Source: Mesorhabditis belari (lineage: Eukaryota; Nematoda; Chromadorea; Rhabditida; Rhabditidae). Taken from it: a stretch of 64,000 bases of DNA. Made by a program: the position numbers and the translations under genes. Each line of letters opens with the position of its first letter. The first letter of the stretch is position 1. Shown here one piece after another: positions 1 to 11,706 of the stretch. Location of the stretch: assembly GCA_958450365.1 (NCBI GenBank), contig CAUEEP010000736.1, positions 3,902,001-3,966,000 on the forward strand, read 5' to 3'. The notes under the pieces were generated by a model. That model searched no databases, had not been told where the DNA came from, and saw nothing but the letters and a program-made list of their open reading frames with translations.

Positions 1-2937
1 TCACCTATACAAGCTGATCCAGCTAATAGCATTAATGTGACCAATAACTTTCGATTTGTACTCCTTCTGAAGCGATGATTGTTGTTGATTGTCAATAAGG
101 GATCCTAAAGTTCGAACTTGGCACTTGAAAATCTTCTTACTTATCTTTTTACTTATCTTCTTATCAGCAATTCTTACCTTTGCGATCTTACTCATATGCA
201 ACATGATGTGAATGTAGAGAAAAGATAAGAGAAGAACGACAAAAATGAATGGAACCACTTGAATCCATCGAATTAATGGATCTTCTAAAGTTTTTGATTG
301 AATAAGTTTGACTGGTAATCAATGAATTCAAAAGAAAATGAATCAAATTGTATTAGGCTTTCCAGAAAATTGTATTAGGCTTTTCTTTTCATAGTTTCAT
401 TGAAAAATAAAAAATTCATCAATTAATCTATCGTAAATACTGTAATTGAACGGTACCCCCTCGTTCAGTCGCGTAGTTTAACATCTTTTTAGAAAATCAT
501 CTTTTTCTCAGCCCCTAGATTTTCCCCAACCACACTTTTGATACCAAAAAATGCCAGATTTCAAGGGCTATCATTTGACACCAAAGCGCACACTGTAGCA
601 TAAAGCAGCGCGGAGAACGGAACGTGTAAAGTTAGACTACGCGGCAATACTCCGTCATTATGGAGCTGCCGTTCTATTAGAGTATTTATGGTATGGTTTC
701 CTTCAAATAAAAAGTGTTCCTTGTTCAATTTCCCCTCTTTTAAAGTCAATTTCGGTCTACTTTCAAGCAAATTCAAGAGTGATAAAAGTGTTTTTCGTAA
801 AAATCCAGTAATAAGACATTTTAAACCCGTTTCTAATGTTATTTTGCAGAAAAATAATTGGCTTTTTTTAATGAAATAAAACGTAGTTTGAATTGGTGCA
901 TTTGTTGGTTTTAAACAAAAGTAAAATGAATGAAAAGCCTTTCTAGAAAGCCTAATATGATTACAAATAACTTTTCCTAAAGAATTCAAGAATCCCAGCC
1001 AGTTACCCTAACTAGACTGGTGTTTTAAAGTAAAGTTTGTACTCAGAATAGAAACAAGCTTTCTTTTAACAACCTTTCTTTTAACAAGCTTTATTTTAAC
1101 AAGCTTTCTTTTAAAAAGCTTTCTTTTATAAAGCTTTCTTTTAACAAGCTTTCTTTTAAAAAACTTTCTCTTAACAAGCTTTCTTTTAAAAAGCTTTCTT
1201 TTAACAAGCTTTCTTTTAAAAAGCTTTCTTTTATAAAGCTTTCTTTTAAAAAGCTTTCTTTTAACAAGCTCAATTTCCGTTTCTCTACAGCAATGTGTGA
1301 GAAAGATTCAATAAAAGTTTGTTTCGATTTCTTCTTGCCTTTAATAAATAACTCTTTTTCAACAATCAAAACTTACGTAAAGCAGTCAGCACTTGACATC
1401 CCTTTTCATTAAAGAAACCGAAAGCAACGTCTGCTCGGAATCCACCCGGATGTACAGAAAAGACGGTCACAAACGAGATCAACGGGAGTAAAAATGAGAG
1501 AGCAATCGCCATTCTGAATGGAAAATAGTTTTGCTTAGCAGTACAATTGTCAAATTCTCTATATTTCTTTTCCACTCACTTCACAGTTTTTGGAGTAATT
1601 GCATGTCGTCGGAGTGGATAAACGATTCCCACATAGTGATTCAACGCCAATGCTAGCAGAGTGAACACTGACGCGAAAAAGGTTGCCAATTTAAAGACCT
1701 AAAGAAAATTTCGTCATTTTCCAATGATTTCTGTAACACTTGCAGATTCATAAAGAGATTCTAGTTCTTCTTTGTTCTCAAAATTTGATTAATATTGCCT
1801 TTTTGGAATGGATTTGCGTGTTTTTTCCTTTTTGAGTGGGCGGCATTGTGAGAAATTTTAGGCGTCAGAGATTATTTTCTAATAAAACTTGTGATTTAAG
1901 AATTGAATTTGATTGAAAAAGAATTGAACTTGTCAATTTTGAAAATTCAAACTGATATTAGTCTTAAGATTTCATTTACTGATACTTTTTGTTTTACTGT
2001 TTACTATTTTTACTATTTTTTTGACTCAATTACCTCAATAAGCAACAACCAGCAATTGGAGACATTGTTTGGCTGAGTGAGCACGTTGACCGTATAGGTA
2101 AGAATGTAGAAAAGAGCACATAAAGCATCAGCGGCAGTCAGAGTCACACAAAGACGAAGATTTACACCGATTGGACGTCTGAGAAAACGAGAACACTGAA
2201 ATGAGAATGGAAATGATTTGTTTTCTCTTGGCGTTTAAGGAAAAGTTCAGGAAATTTCATGGCTAGGTTTTTAGCAACTTACCGTAAATACTGTAATAGT
2301 ACCCCATAATGATGGCGCGTAGTGTTGCGTAATCTAGCTTTGAACGAGTTTTTCTCGACACTGGTTTATGCTACAATGCGCGCTTAGGTATCAAAAAATA
2401 GCTGAAATTCAGGGCTATTTTTTGATACCAAAGACGCATTTTTTGGAAGTACGGACGCTTTGCAAAAAATGAAATACTAAAAAACGTTTGCAACTACGCG
2501 ACTGTACGAGGGGGGTGGGGTACTATTACAGTATTTACGGTAAGTACTTTAAGCCTTAGTTTTTTTGATTTTAAAATGTGAAACAGCTTACATGGCAACA
2601 GCTTACATGGCAAACATCTTTCAGAAATTGATTTCGAAATACACTAACTGACAAACTTGAAGAAATTGCAAGTATTTACTTGTACTTGTACTTGTACTTG
2701 TAATTGTACTTGTACTTGTACTTGTACTTGGATAAGTTGGATAAGTTTTAAACTTAAATTACTTACATTACTTAATTACTTAATTGCTTACTTGGATAAG
2801 TTTTAAACTTAAATTCAACTTACATTCAATAGATAGGCATTTACAACCAAAGCGATTGATGAAAGAATCGTTAAAAATAGAGAACTGTAATAAACGAGCT
2901 TGTCCTCAGTCAATCCCAAAGATGATGTCTCGTTCAT
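1..2937 (-). CDS. Rhodopsin-class (class A) G protein-coupled receptor, 3' end outside window
   Basis: Plasma-membrane receptor; ligand unknown. Five exons join in frame: 2824-2937, 2034-2195, 1580-1698, 1377-1513 and 5-284. Exon 1 gives a short N-terminus with an N-glycosylation site (MNETSS) and TM1; exon 2 gives TM2 and the extracellular Cys before TM3; exon 3 gives TM3 ending in [14 protein letters not shown], the place of the DRY motif; exon 4 gives TM4 and the second extracellular-loop Cys (EKGCQ); exon 5 gives TM5, a basic third cytoplasmic loop and the start of TM6. A donor (TATAG/GTGA) at 5/4 means TM6-7 probably lie beyond position 1; otherwise TGA at 3-1 would truncate it before TM6. 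The ATG follows a TTTTAG acceptor, suggesting a trans-spliced or UTR-intron start. NHY instead of DRY is unusual. Introns hold MITEs and a 15-bp minisatellite. Subfamily not assigned. Confidence 0.85.
429..693. mobile_element. Degenerate MITE, family A (TACCGTAAATACTGTAATAG ends)
   Basis: Left end resembles TATCGTAAATACTGTAAT and right end AGTATTTATGGTA; the inside has the family marks GTCGCGTAGTTTA, TTGACACCAAAGCGCACA and CTCCGTCATTATGG. It lies in the intron between exons 4 and 5 of the GPCR. Older and more diverged than the copies near 2.3, 6.6 and 44.4 kb. Confidence 0.7.
1058..1275. repeat. 15-bp minisatellite in GPCR intron
   Basis: About fourteen copies of a 15-bp unit like AAGCTTTCTTTTAAC or AAGCTTTCTTTTAAA. 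The HindIII-like AAGCTT core is kept and the last bases vary. It lies between exons 4 and 5 of the GPCR. The unit has no stop in one minus-strand frame, but no protein is implied. Confidence 0.85.
2280..2542. mobile_element. MITE, family A, full copy
   Basis: Starts TACCGTAAATACTGTAATAG and ends with its inverse, CTATTACAGTATTTACGGTA. The inside holds a second palindrome built on CTATTTTTTGATACC and its complement, and the marker GTCGCGTAGTTGCAA (here inverted). It sits in an intron of the GPCR. No coding capacity. It is one of about seven copies or fragments in the window. Confidence 0.85.
2676..2730. repeat. CTTGTA hexanucleotide microsatellite
   Basis: About nine copies of a 6-bp CTTGTA unit with one variant (TTGTAA), in intron 1 of the GPCR. 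Confidence 0.8.
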
Positions 2938-3404
2938 CTAAAATCAAATCATGAAAATATAGCCAAATAAAATGATTCAGATTCAGAAAAGTTCAGAAAC
3001 ATCAAAAGAAATCTTTTTTTTTTGTGGGAAATGAAAGAAAAACCAACAGACAGAACATTTATAAAAGGTCATTTCTGTTATTGGGAAACTACACGTTCTG
3101 AGAGTGAATTTTTTTGCGAAAACAGATGGAAAACTTTCTTAAAACTTTTAGAAGAGGAAAATATAATAGGTAAAGCTGAAGTTGTTAGAACAGGTGTTTG
3201 AAGGGAATCGGGAGAACATTGTAAAGTGTTTAGAACGACTTTATTGTTAGACTTGGCTTGATTAATTGTTGATTAGAGTAAAATTGTAAACTAAATAAAG
3301 TTGGCTATGCTTTGTGAGATTTAAGGAAGAGAATAACACTTTGAAGCATTAAAATGGCTAAGATGAATGGGATGGTTAATGTCTTCATATTTCAAAAGCT
3401 TATA
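2938..3404. other. Upstream region of the GPCR
   Basis: AT-rich sequence 5' of the GPCR start on the minus strand. It probably holds the promoter or a 5' UTR intron, because the ATG follows an acceptor-like TTTTAG. No coding exon or defined regulatory site was seen. Confidence 0.4.
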
Positions 3405-3635
3405 CAGTACTGGACAATGAAATATCATATTTGAAAAACGATCGTCACTTTCGCGCGTCTGTAACTCCCTTGTCTTTGAGTTTAAACTATTAGTGTTATA
3501 CATTTTCTGAAAGCTCTTTTCAAGGGCTACACAATGGTAATATTAATATTTAGAAATACGGTAAAGACAAGGGAGTTACAGACGCGCGAAAGTGACGATC
3601 GTTTTTCAAATATGATATTTCATTGTCCAGTACTG
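3405..3635. mobile_element. MITE, family C (CAGTACTGGACAATG ends), TA target site
   Basis: A 231-bp element beginning CAGTACTGGACAATGAAATA and ending in its inverse, flanked by TA. The arms are inverted for about 90 bp, including GTAACTCCCTTGTCTTTG, around a short centre. CAGT ends with TA flanks are typical of Tc1/mariner-mobilised elements. A second copy is at 9641-9872 and a single arm at 60330-60392. Confidence 0.9.
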
Positions 3636-4349
3636 TAGCTTACTAACTGTGGGTTTAAAATAAGAAAGCAATAACGAAATCTGTCTAAAAACAAGAATCG
3701 ATATAAGCCAGCCGATTACTCTTTTTAGTGGCATACTTAGTGGTGAATAAGATTCAACCAACCAGACACGATGATATACTTGATCTAGAACTTCTGAAGA
3801 ACAACCCAAAGTTTTATGTTACATAACTACTATCAAAGTAATCATTTGTTTATTTATTGTTGAGTTCAGTTCTTTATTTCCTTGGTTTTCTAGCTATTCT
3901 AGACTAAGTAATTCAATAGAATTCATCAAAATAAAGAAAAAAGATGATTGACATGATAACAAGCTTCTTGTTTTGAATTTAAGGGTTCACAGCTCACACA
4001 AAAATTTTGGAACAGGTGTTTGAAAGAATTTTTTGAGAAAAAGCAAAGAAGAGAATGGGATGCGGGCTTTTGGAACCGATTAGGCCCGCTAATATTATGG
4101 AGTCGACGCTTCTTTTCCCTTTCCACTTCTCCTCTTTATTTCCTTGAAAGCCGCAAAACCTATCGAAAAAATGGGCTTTGTGTGGGAGTGAGGCCAAAAA
4201 ATGGAGGGTAGAAATGGAAGAAAAATTGTCCACATTCAAATATCTCAAAAGATATCGACTTTTTCTGAAAGCATCAATGGGGTAACAATAACTAATAGAA
4301 TGGGAAAAGATTTGAACATTTTAAGAGCTACAAGAGTTCTGATTAAGGG
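3636..4349. other. Intergenic, no feature
   Basis: AT-rich sequence without a supportable gene or repeat; open frames are short and composition-like. Confidence 0.4.
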
Positions 4350-4634
4350 ATGCTAGCCAAGCCAAAGCTAGCCAAGCCAAAGCTAGCCAAGCCAAAGCTA
4401 GCCAAGCCAAAGCTAGCCAAGCCAAAGCTAGCCAAGCCAAAGCTAGCCAAGCCAAAGCTAGCCAAGCCAAAGCTAGCCAAGCCAAAGCTAGCCAAGCCAA
4501 AGCTAGCCAAGCCAAAGCTAGCCAAGCCAAAGCTAGCCAAGCCAAAGCTAGCCAAGTCAAAGCTAGCCAAGTCAAAGCTAGCCAAGCCAAAGCTAGCCAA
4601 GCCAAAGCTAGCCAAGCCAAAGCTAGCCAAGCCC
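4350..4634. repeat. 15-bp minisatellite, about 19 near-identical units
   Basis: Unit AGCTAGCCAAGCCAA repeated about nineteen times with very few changes (GCC to GTC in two adjacent units). Because 15 is a multiple of 3 and the unit has no stop, several frames stay open on both strands (for example LAKPK or ALAWL repeats); these are by-products. High identity suggests recent expansion. Confidence 0.95.
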
Positions 4635-5931
4635 TGCAATACCTTTTTAAGCTGGTTTTGAAATATAATGAAGCTAGGTATTCCAAATGATCAGCTGAAC
4701 CAATGAATTCTGGAAGTTAAAAGGTGAATAATTAGTTTTTACACATTACTAATCTAAGATTTTCAACTTTCAAAAGATTAATTGCTTCAAGGAAACGATT
4801 TGCCATAGAAAAACTGATCTAGATCTGTGCAAAGCATAAAACTTCTGAAACTTGTAGGCAATCAATGTCTTTCTACAGAAAATTCCCACATAAAAAAGTC
4901 ATTTCAAGATTTCAGAAAATGAAATACATATCTTTAGTTTAAAAAATGCAAATAAGGTTGAGGAAACGTGTTGCGAGATTGGTTTTTTGGATTGGATTGT
5001 CAAAATTGATTTGTTTTCTTTCAATCAAACTTCAATATGAAATGGAAATCAAAGAAAAAAAACCAGTATGAATTCAAAAGTTCAACTTTCAAATCTATTT
5101 CGAGAATAATCTGATATCATAAAAGTCAGTGCCATGCTTTGGAAGCCATTCATTCAAAAATCTAAATGAGATTACGAAAAATGTGTGAATCAATGGAAAA
5201 AATCCGGTTCCAACAAGTGCTGGAATGTTTTTGTTCAATGTAAATTCTTGATTTAGGTATAAAACAAAAAGTAAAACAAGCCAAAAGGCAGTTGAAATTG
5301 TTTGACAGTTTAGAAAACAGGAGAAACGTGGCAGTTTAGAAAACAGGAGAAACGCTGAGTTTAGTCACTCAGCTTCTCAACAGATTTAAATCATATCTTT
5401 GGCTAAAGTTTGATCAGATTATTAAGTATAATAAGCAAATCTTTTACTGAACAAGTCAGGAAACATTCGAAGTATTGAGTAGTAAAGTTTATTTGAGAGA
5501 AAAGTTGAATGGGTCAAATGGAAGACTGAAGGATCATAGTTAATGAAACGGTCAGCAACTTGTCGATTTAATAATATTATTAACAAGAATCAAAGCCATT
5601 TTTCAAGAAAAGTAATCTATTAAATGGATTTAGCTTTGAATTTAATTGATCAATATTTCCACTGGAGTCTATTTTGTGTTTTCTTTCTATAAATAAAAGT
5701 ACGGGCTCAAAAATGAAAGAAATAATCTAACAAAAGGGAATCTCTTTTAATAACTTCTTTTTATGTTCTCAGTAAATTTGAAAATAATAGAAGAATGGAT
5801 AAAAATGAGAATTACATTTGTGTAGTAGAATAAGATTAGTGTTCTTTATGACAAGTGTTCTTTATGACAAGTGTTTAAAACTCATTGATCATTTATAAAA
5901 GAAGTTAAGAGTTTACAGATTACAGTTAAAT
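4635..5931. other. Intergenic, no gene seen
   Basis: AT-rich sequence. There is a short local duplication around 5330-5355 (GCAGTTTAGAAAACAGGAGA type). No gene was supported. Confidence 0.4.
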
Positions 5932-6154
5932 TACCATATTTTCTCTAATAGTAGCGCACCCACAGCCTCGCCTAAATTCCTCGAAATCTCGCAAACCGCT
6001 TATCAGAACCTATCGATGTGGGGTCGGAAAATGTGGCTGACGATGAGATCTAGTGGAGGATTAGAGTGTTGAGCTTCTGCAAAAGCTTGGAAACCGTAAA
6101 ATAGTCACCAACTCGGCTCGCCGGGGGTGCACTACTATTAGAGAGAATACGGTA
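5932..6154. mobile_element. MITE, family B (TATTTTCTCTAATAGTAG ends)
   Basis: Ends are TTTTCTCTAATAGTAGCGCA and, inverted, GTGCACTACTATTAGAGAGA followed by ATACGGTA. The interior is not palindromic and is shared with 17412-17632 and 22797-23018 (AACCTATCGATGTGGGGTCG; GAGTGTTGAGCTTCTG). About 220 bp, non-coding. Confidence 0.85.
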
Positions 6155-6607
6155 CCTTATTTCAAAGACGATAAATAGTTGAACTTTGAAAGATGGTAAA
6201 TATCAAAAACGCTAAAATCAATCCAATTAAATAAAATAAAACGGGAAATCAATCTGAAATTAAAATGTTAACTTTGAACCTAAAGACTCATCAAGTTTTT
6301 TCAAAGAATTGAACAAATCAAATGAGATTTAGAACTTCTGAAAACAATAACAAGTTTTTGGGTTTAGCAAAAACTTAAAAGGAAGCCTTCCAAGGGAAAA
6401 AAAGATGAAAACAGATGGAACAGCGTACTGATTGAATTTCGGGAAAGGTTCTCTTCTTTCACTTTTTGCAACCTTTTCCCTCTTGGATAGGCCAAACTCT
6501 TTCTTTCCTTTTATCAATAAATAATCATATCAAAATAATTGTTGTTTATTGAACTTTATTTCTTTTCTTTTTCTTAATCAAACTTTTCCAACTGGTCAAT
6601 AAGCGCT
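6155..6607. other. Intergenic, no feature
   Basis: AT-rich sequence between two MITEs; nothing supportable. Confidence 0.35.
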
Positions 6608-6875
6608 TACCGTAAATACTGTAATAGTACCCCACCCCCCTCGTACAGTCGCGTAGTTGCAAACGTTTTTTAGTATTTCATTTTTTGCAAAGCACCCGTA
6701 CTTTCAAAAAATGTGTCTTTGGTATCAAAAAATAGCCCTGAATTTCCGCTATTTTTTGATACCTAAACGCGCATTGTAGCATAAACCAGTGTCGAGAAAA
6801 ACTCGTTCAAAGCTAGACTACGCAAAACTCCGCACCGTCATTATGGGGGTGGGGTACTATTACAGTATTTACGGT
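6608..6875. mobile_element. MITE, family A, full copy
   Basis: TACCGTAAATACTGTAATAG at the left and the inverse at the right, with internal GTCGCGTAGTTGCAAACG and the inverted pair TTTGGTATCAAAAAATAG / CTATTTTTTGATACC. Near-identical to 2280-2542 but in the opposite orientation. Confidence 0.9.
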
Positions 6876-7590
6876 AGTTTTGTTAGTGATCGATGAAATG
6901 TCGATTTAAAAGTTGAAAAATGAAATGAAAGGTTAATGAAAAAGTTGTTAAGAAAAAAAAAGTCTTAAAAAGCAATTAAGAGGTTTCAGAAAGGCTTAAA
7001 ATTTCAATTTTAAGCTGAATTTTTAACTAGACCAAGTGGATCTTTAGAAAATATATAGAGAAATATTTATATAAGAAAATTTTTAGAACAAGGCAATTGA
7101 TCTAGGAAATATTTAACTAGTAAGAAGCTTAAAATCTGCTTTAGGTAAAGATTTGTTGAAGTTGAGACCTATTTTTTGGTGTTCGTGTGTCTTGAAGGGG
7201 AATAAAACAAAGCCTTTACTCATTTCTTTCTTGCTCGCTGACTCTTTGTTTGAGTGACAATGAACAGGGAATAGGTAATGACTTCAAGATGAGAAGAAAA
7301 TTAGAGTTTTTTGAAGAAAAGATGAAATATCTTTAAAAAATGGGTTGCTTAATCAAAAAACAGCAAAGAAATACTGAAAAGAGAAAAGTGGAGAAAGCTA
7401 CAGTAGTCAAAAAGACAAATTTGAGTAAAGAGTATCAAAAAGCTATTTAATTCAATGCTTTAAAGTGTAAATTTTGTCGAGAAATTAAGTAATCAAGACA
7501 ATTATCCTGAAAGATTTATAGTTTTATCTTCAGCTACATTTGTGGTTAAATATCCTAGCTGAATACGATACAATAGACAATATTTATTGT
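6876..7590. other. Intergenic, no feature
   Basis: AT-rich; no gene, RNA gene or clear repeat seen. Confidence 0.35.
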
Positions 7591-7980
7591 CAGCTCACTA
7601 ACGTTCGCACTAACGTTCGCACTAACGCTCACTAACGCTCACTAACGTTCGCACTAACGCTCACTAACGTTCGCACTAACGCGCACTAACGTTCGCACTA
7701 ACGCGCACTAACGTTCGCACTAACGCGCACTAACGTTCGCACTAACGCGCACTAACGCTCCCTAACGCGCACTAACGCTCCCTAACGCGCACTAACGCTC
7801 GCTAACGCGCACTAACGTTCGCACTAACGTTCGCACTAACGTTCGCACTAACGTTCGCACTAACGCTCACTAACGTTCGCACTATCGCGCACTAACGTTC
7901 GCACTAACGTGCACTAACGCTCACTAACGTTCACGCTAACGCTCACTAACGTTCCCACTAACGCCCACTAACGTTCACGT
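7591..7980. repeat. CACTAACG-based minisatellite (about 390 bp)
   Basis: Irregular array of short units such as CACTAACGTTCG, CACTAACGCT and CACTAACGCG. It is followed at once by a conserved-looking tail with GACAGACAGACGGACAGACG and TTTATATAGTAGA. The array is much more GC-rich than its surroundings. Confidence 0.85.
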
Positions 7981-8075
7981 TTTCCACGCAATCTAAGCCC
8001 CACCGCTTTTTACCAATCGCTGACAGACAGACGGACAGACGGACAGACGTCTCTTCTGCTTTATATAGTAGAAAA
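7981..8075 (+). repeat. Tail segment with GACAGACGGACAG repeats, possible SINE/LINE 3' end
   Basis: Directly after the minisatellite comes AATCTAAGCCCCACCGC, then a short (ACAGACGG)n run and TTTATATAGTAGA. A run of GACAGACG next to TATATAG is a familiar end of non-LTR elements in invertebrates, but no coding remains are visible, so this is a guess. Confidence 0.35.
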
Positions 8076-9640
8076 TATAAGGAATATTTTGAAGTATAAT
8101 TATTAATTATAAAGAAAGCTAAAGCCAACAATGTTATAAATTTGAAATTTATGCATTCAACTAATGAAAGTAGCTAAAAGTAAGTACAAAAAGGATCACG
8201 GTGCTAAGTTTAGTTAGGATTCTTTCAAAATACAGTAACAAGCTTTATTTTGAATAGAGTTAAACAAAAACTCTAACTTTTTTTCTATGAAAACTTCTAG
8301 GAGAAATAGAAAAACAATTGAAACGTTTATCCCATTTCCAATCGAAAAAGTGACGTCATACTGGAAGCTATCCAGAAATATGATTCTAGCTCTTTTCCTC
8401 CCTGAAAGTGGTATCCCATAATTGCATCGACACACCCAACCTCCCTTAGAACTTCCTCAATTTTTCTCTAGAAACAATTTTGAATCATTTCACGGAAAAA
8501 TGTGAGGAATTTCAATCGAATATCCGCAAATCTTATTAACAAAAGCAAGTTTTAACTGGAAAATTCACCCAAATTTAGACAAACAGGGGAAAACAACGGG
8601 GAAAGCAGCTGGGGAAATAGAATTTTTAATCACAAAACGCGTACAAATTGTGTTAATTGGTTATAGTTTTTCTCCTAATCATGTGATTCAATTCTTGGGG
8701 AAGTATACCAAAAAACTTGTTTTTTTAAGGTTTGAGGTTAAATGAAAGTGAAAGTGATTCAAATTTCGATGAAAGATTGAAGTTTTGAAGTTAACCACTA
8801 GATCACCGAGGAGCCACGATCTTTTGAGCGTATGGCGGCTTTATCGTTCTTATGACCGTATAGTGGCCTCATAAGTTGGCTCTTTTAGCTCATTGATTGC
8901 TTTGGTACAGTTAGAGCTGTCTAAATCTACCATAAACTAGTTATCATTTGCTGTGAATGTTACTAGAGTTCTTAAGAAAGCTTGCATACAAATTCGCATT
9001 TATAGTAAGCTTATAGTAAGCAAGCTAACCAACAATAAACTAACCAATTGTTAGATTGAAATTCAGATCTAAGAAACTCTCAAGTTTCTTGAATCAAACT
9101 TTGAAGGCTGATAAATTCTAAATGTTTTATCAAAAACAACATTTCTTACAATGCTACGATTTGAGAAAAACCTTTTTCTAAATTTTTTTCTAAAGAAATC
9201 CGTCAAAAATGGCAGCGGTTTGAAGAAAAGTCGGCTAGAGCTTGATAGTTGAAGTGATAGTAGAGTGATAGTAGAGCTAGAGCTCATTTGCGAGCTCGAT
9301 AGTTAAATTGAATTTTATAATTTCATAGTTTTCCGCTAGATAAATGCAGCTAAGATTCAGGGCTTCCATTCTCTATTTAACACTTGGTACTTTGAAATTA
9401 AATTAGGCCTTTAACAACAACATTACGAAAAGGATGGGTCCATAATTTTTTGTCCATACCTACACCGATCGGAGATCTTTGGTATGCCTAAAATCTGTTG
9501 ATCATAAAAACAGCTTTTTGTTGAGTTATTGAGTTTCTCGGAAATGAAAGAGAGGGAAGATTTTCAATTTGAAGGAAACTATAACAAAGAGTGTGTGTTT
9601 TGAGCTTTTTCTTGAAAGAGTTTAAGAAATAGCTTACCTA
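8076..9640. other. Intergenic, no gene seen
   Basis: AT-rich sequence with local duplications (for example AGTGATAGTAGAG near 9255). Short open frames look non-coding. Confidence 0.35.
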
Positions 9641-9872
9641 CAGTACTGGACAATGAAATATCATATTTGAAAAACGATCGTCACTTTCGCGCGTCTGTAA
9701 CTTCCTTGTCTTTGAGTTTAAACTATTAGTGTTATACATTTTCTGAAAGCTCTTTTCAAGGACTACACAATGGTAATATTAATATTTAGAAATACGGCAA
9801 AGACAAGGGAGTTACAGACACGCGAAAGTGACGATCTGTTTTTCTAATATAATATTTCATTGTCCAGTAGTG
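9641..9872. mobile_element. MITE, family C, second copy
   Basis: CAGTACTGGACAATGAAATA at the left and the inverse (with small changes) at the right, flanked by TA. Nearly the same as 3405-3635 in length and centre, in the same orientation. Confidence 0.9.
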
Positions 9873-11706
9873 TATATCTTCTAGTTAGTCGAATAATCAA
9901 TTCAATCTTGCGTAAAGAAATCTGTTTATCCTACTCTTATTTCCCCTTGTTCTCATATGTTTTTCATGCGTGCCGTTGCTTATTTCTATCCGGAAGAATG
10001 CGAAAGAAAGGATGTGGTGAATATCCTTTAGAAATCAAATTATCTCTCCCCCATGCCCCAACAACTGGTCTTTCATATAAATTCTTGAAAATAGAAAAAG
10101 ATTTGGTAATCATTCGGCTCAGAGATGGGTTTTAAAAGTGGAAAAGAAAAGAATTAAAGGATTGAGCTTTAAAAAGTATCAAGTCAAGAACAGAATCACA
10201 AGTTGGGGGAAAATTGTATTCAAATTACGTCTCGATTTTATGCTTTCAATACAGTAGCCTCTCTGTGTTCAATTGATTATCTTTGTGTAGACTTTTTCTT
10301 CATTTAAGCTCTGAAATTTCTTGTTTCCCTTCTTCTTTTCAATTGTTGCAAGTTAAATTCACTGAATTGTTGTAAAGTTTGTTTTCTTTTGTATCTTTTG
10401 ATAAATGTAAATGTTGTTTAATTGGCTCAAGTTCTGACTTGTTAGCAAGTTGACATAAAAATACAATTTTTGCACATTCAAAATACAGTTGAGAGAGTAA
10501 AGATGGCTTTAAACAGAGAAATAACTGGCTATAGTTAAGCCTAAGCCTAGCAGAGAAACATTTCTTACAAGAACACAGTGAAAATTGAGGTAAAAATTGA
10601 TTTCAATAGTTTCGACTTGAAAAACTGAATCAAATCTAAGAATGAAAGAAAAGAAATTGAAAAACTAGTTCAATTAGCTCTTTTGAACACAAAAATGAGT
10701 AAAACAGGGCTTTGAAATGCTCTAAAAATCGATTTAAGAAAAATCTTTGTTTGATTTAATCAAAGTTCTCAAAAAAAAAATGCAAAATCTTTAACTTGTT
10801 ATGAAAATTGTTTATTGAGAGCACATGAACTTGTTTTCAATTAGCTCAACAAAATGATCGCTCGTCTCGTTAAAGATGTGCATAATTCTTTTCGAGAGCC
10901 CCGAACTCTTTAGGAAATGTTGTCTACATTAGAATTTTGAGACTTCCTTTTTTTTCTGAATAGATTATAGTTTTTAAAACAAGCTAGTTTTACTTCAAAA
11001 CTAGATTGTCTTTAGATTCAAATGAGAATTAAAAGTCCCAGGAGGATTTTGAAATCATATTTCAAAAGCTGAAAGCCATCAATTATCAAAAAATGATGAA
11101 AATTTGAAAATTTGAAAATTTTTGTTTCTTTTGAAGCCCTTAATTTGCAATTTGTTAATGGAAAAGTCTATTGATTGTGAAAAAAGCTTTTGAAATCAAA
11201 TCAAAGCTTTTGTTGCTTTTGAAATCAAAGCAATAACTTTGCAAAAACCCTCAAAATGCTTTAGAGTTGAACTCAAGAAAGGATTGTTGAACATTTTTTG
11301 AAGTTCAAGATATGGCTAATAGCATGGCAATCAAGCTTTTGACCGAATTGACCACCTTGACCTTTCACAAAACTGAAAATCGTTCATTTTAAGAAAAAAC
11401 ATTCGAAATTAATGGTTTACTGAATAAAGTTCTTGAAAATAGCCATTTTCTTGTCTACTCAAATTACTAGATGCAATCGTTGTCGTCTTTTTCTTGCTCA
11501 GCATCATTAAGCATTTGAAAAGAAACACCTTCTAGAGATTTTTTTATGTTTTTCACGGCTCAGTTTACCTAAATTATTGCCAAGTTGAGAGATTGAATTT
11601 ATGTTTTTATGAAGTTTGATGGGTCAAAGAGAGAAAGTTGAATGATCAAAGCACAACTTGGATGGTCAAAGCACTGAGTCAAGGTCAAAACTGAGCTGGC
11701 TAAATA
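9873..11706. other. Intergenic, no gene seen
   Basis: AT-rich sequence. No exon with good splice sites, no RNA gene and no clear repeat was found. Confidence 0.35.

Noticed and set aside
4321..4686. Open frames of 100-120 codons on both strands across the 15-bp array
   Set aside because: They exist only because the unit length is a multiple of three and stop-free; no start context, splice sites or complexity.
7591..7980. CRISPR-like array
   Set aside because: Units are directly adjacent with no spacers; eukaryotic minisatellite.
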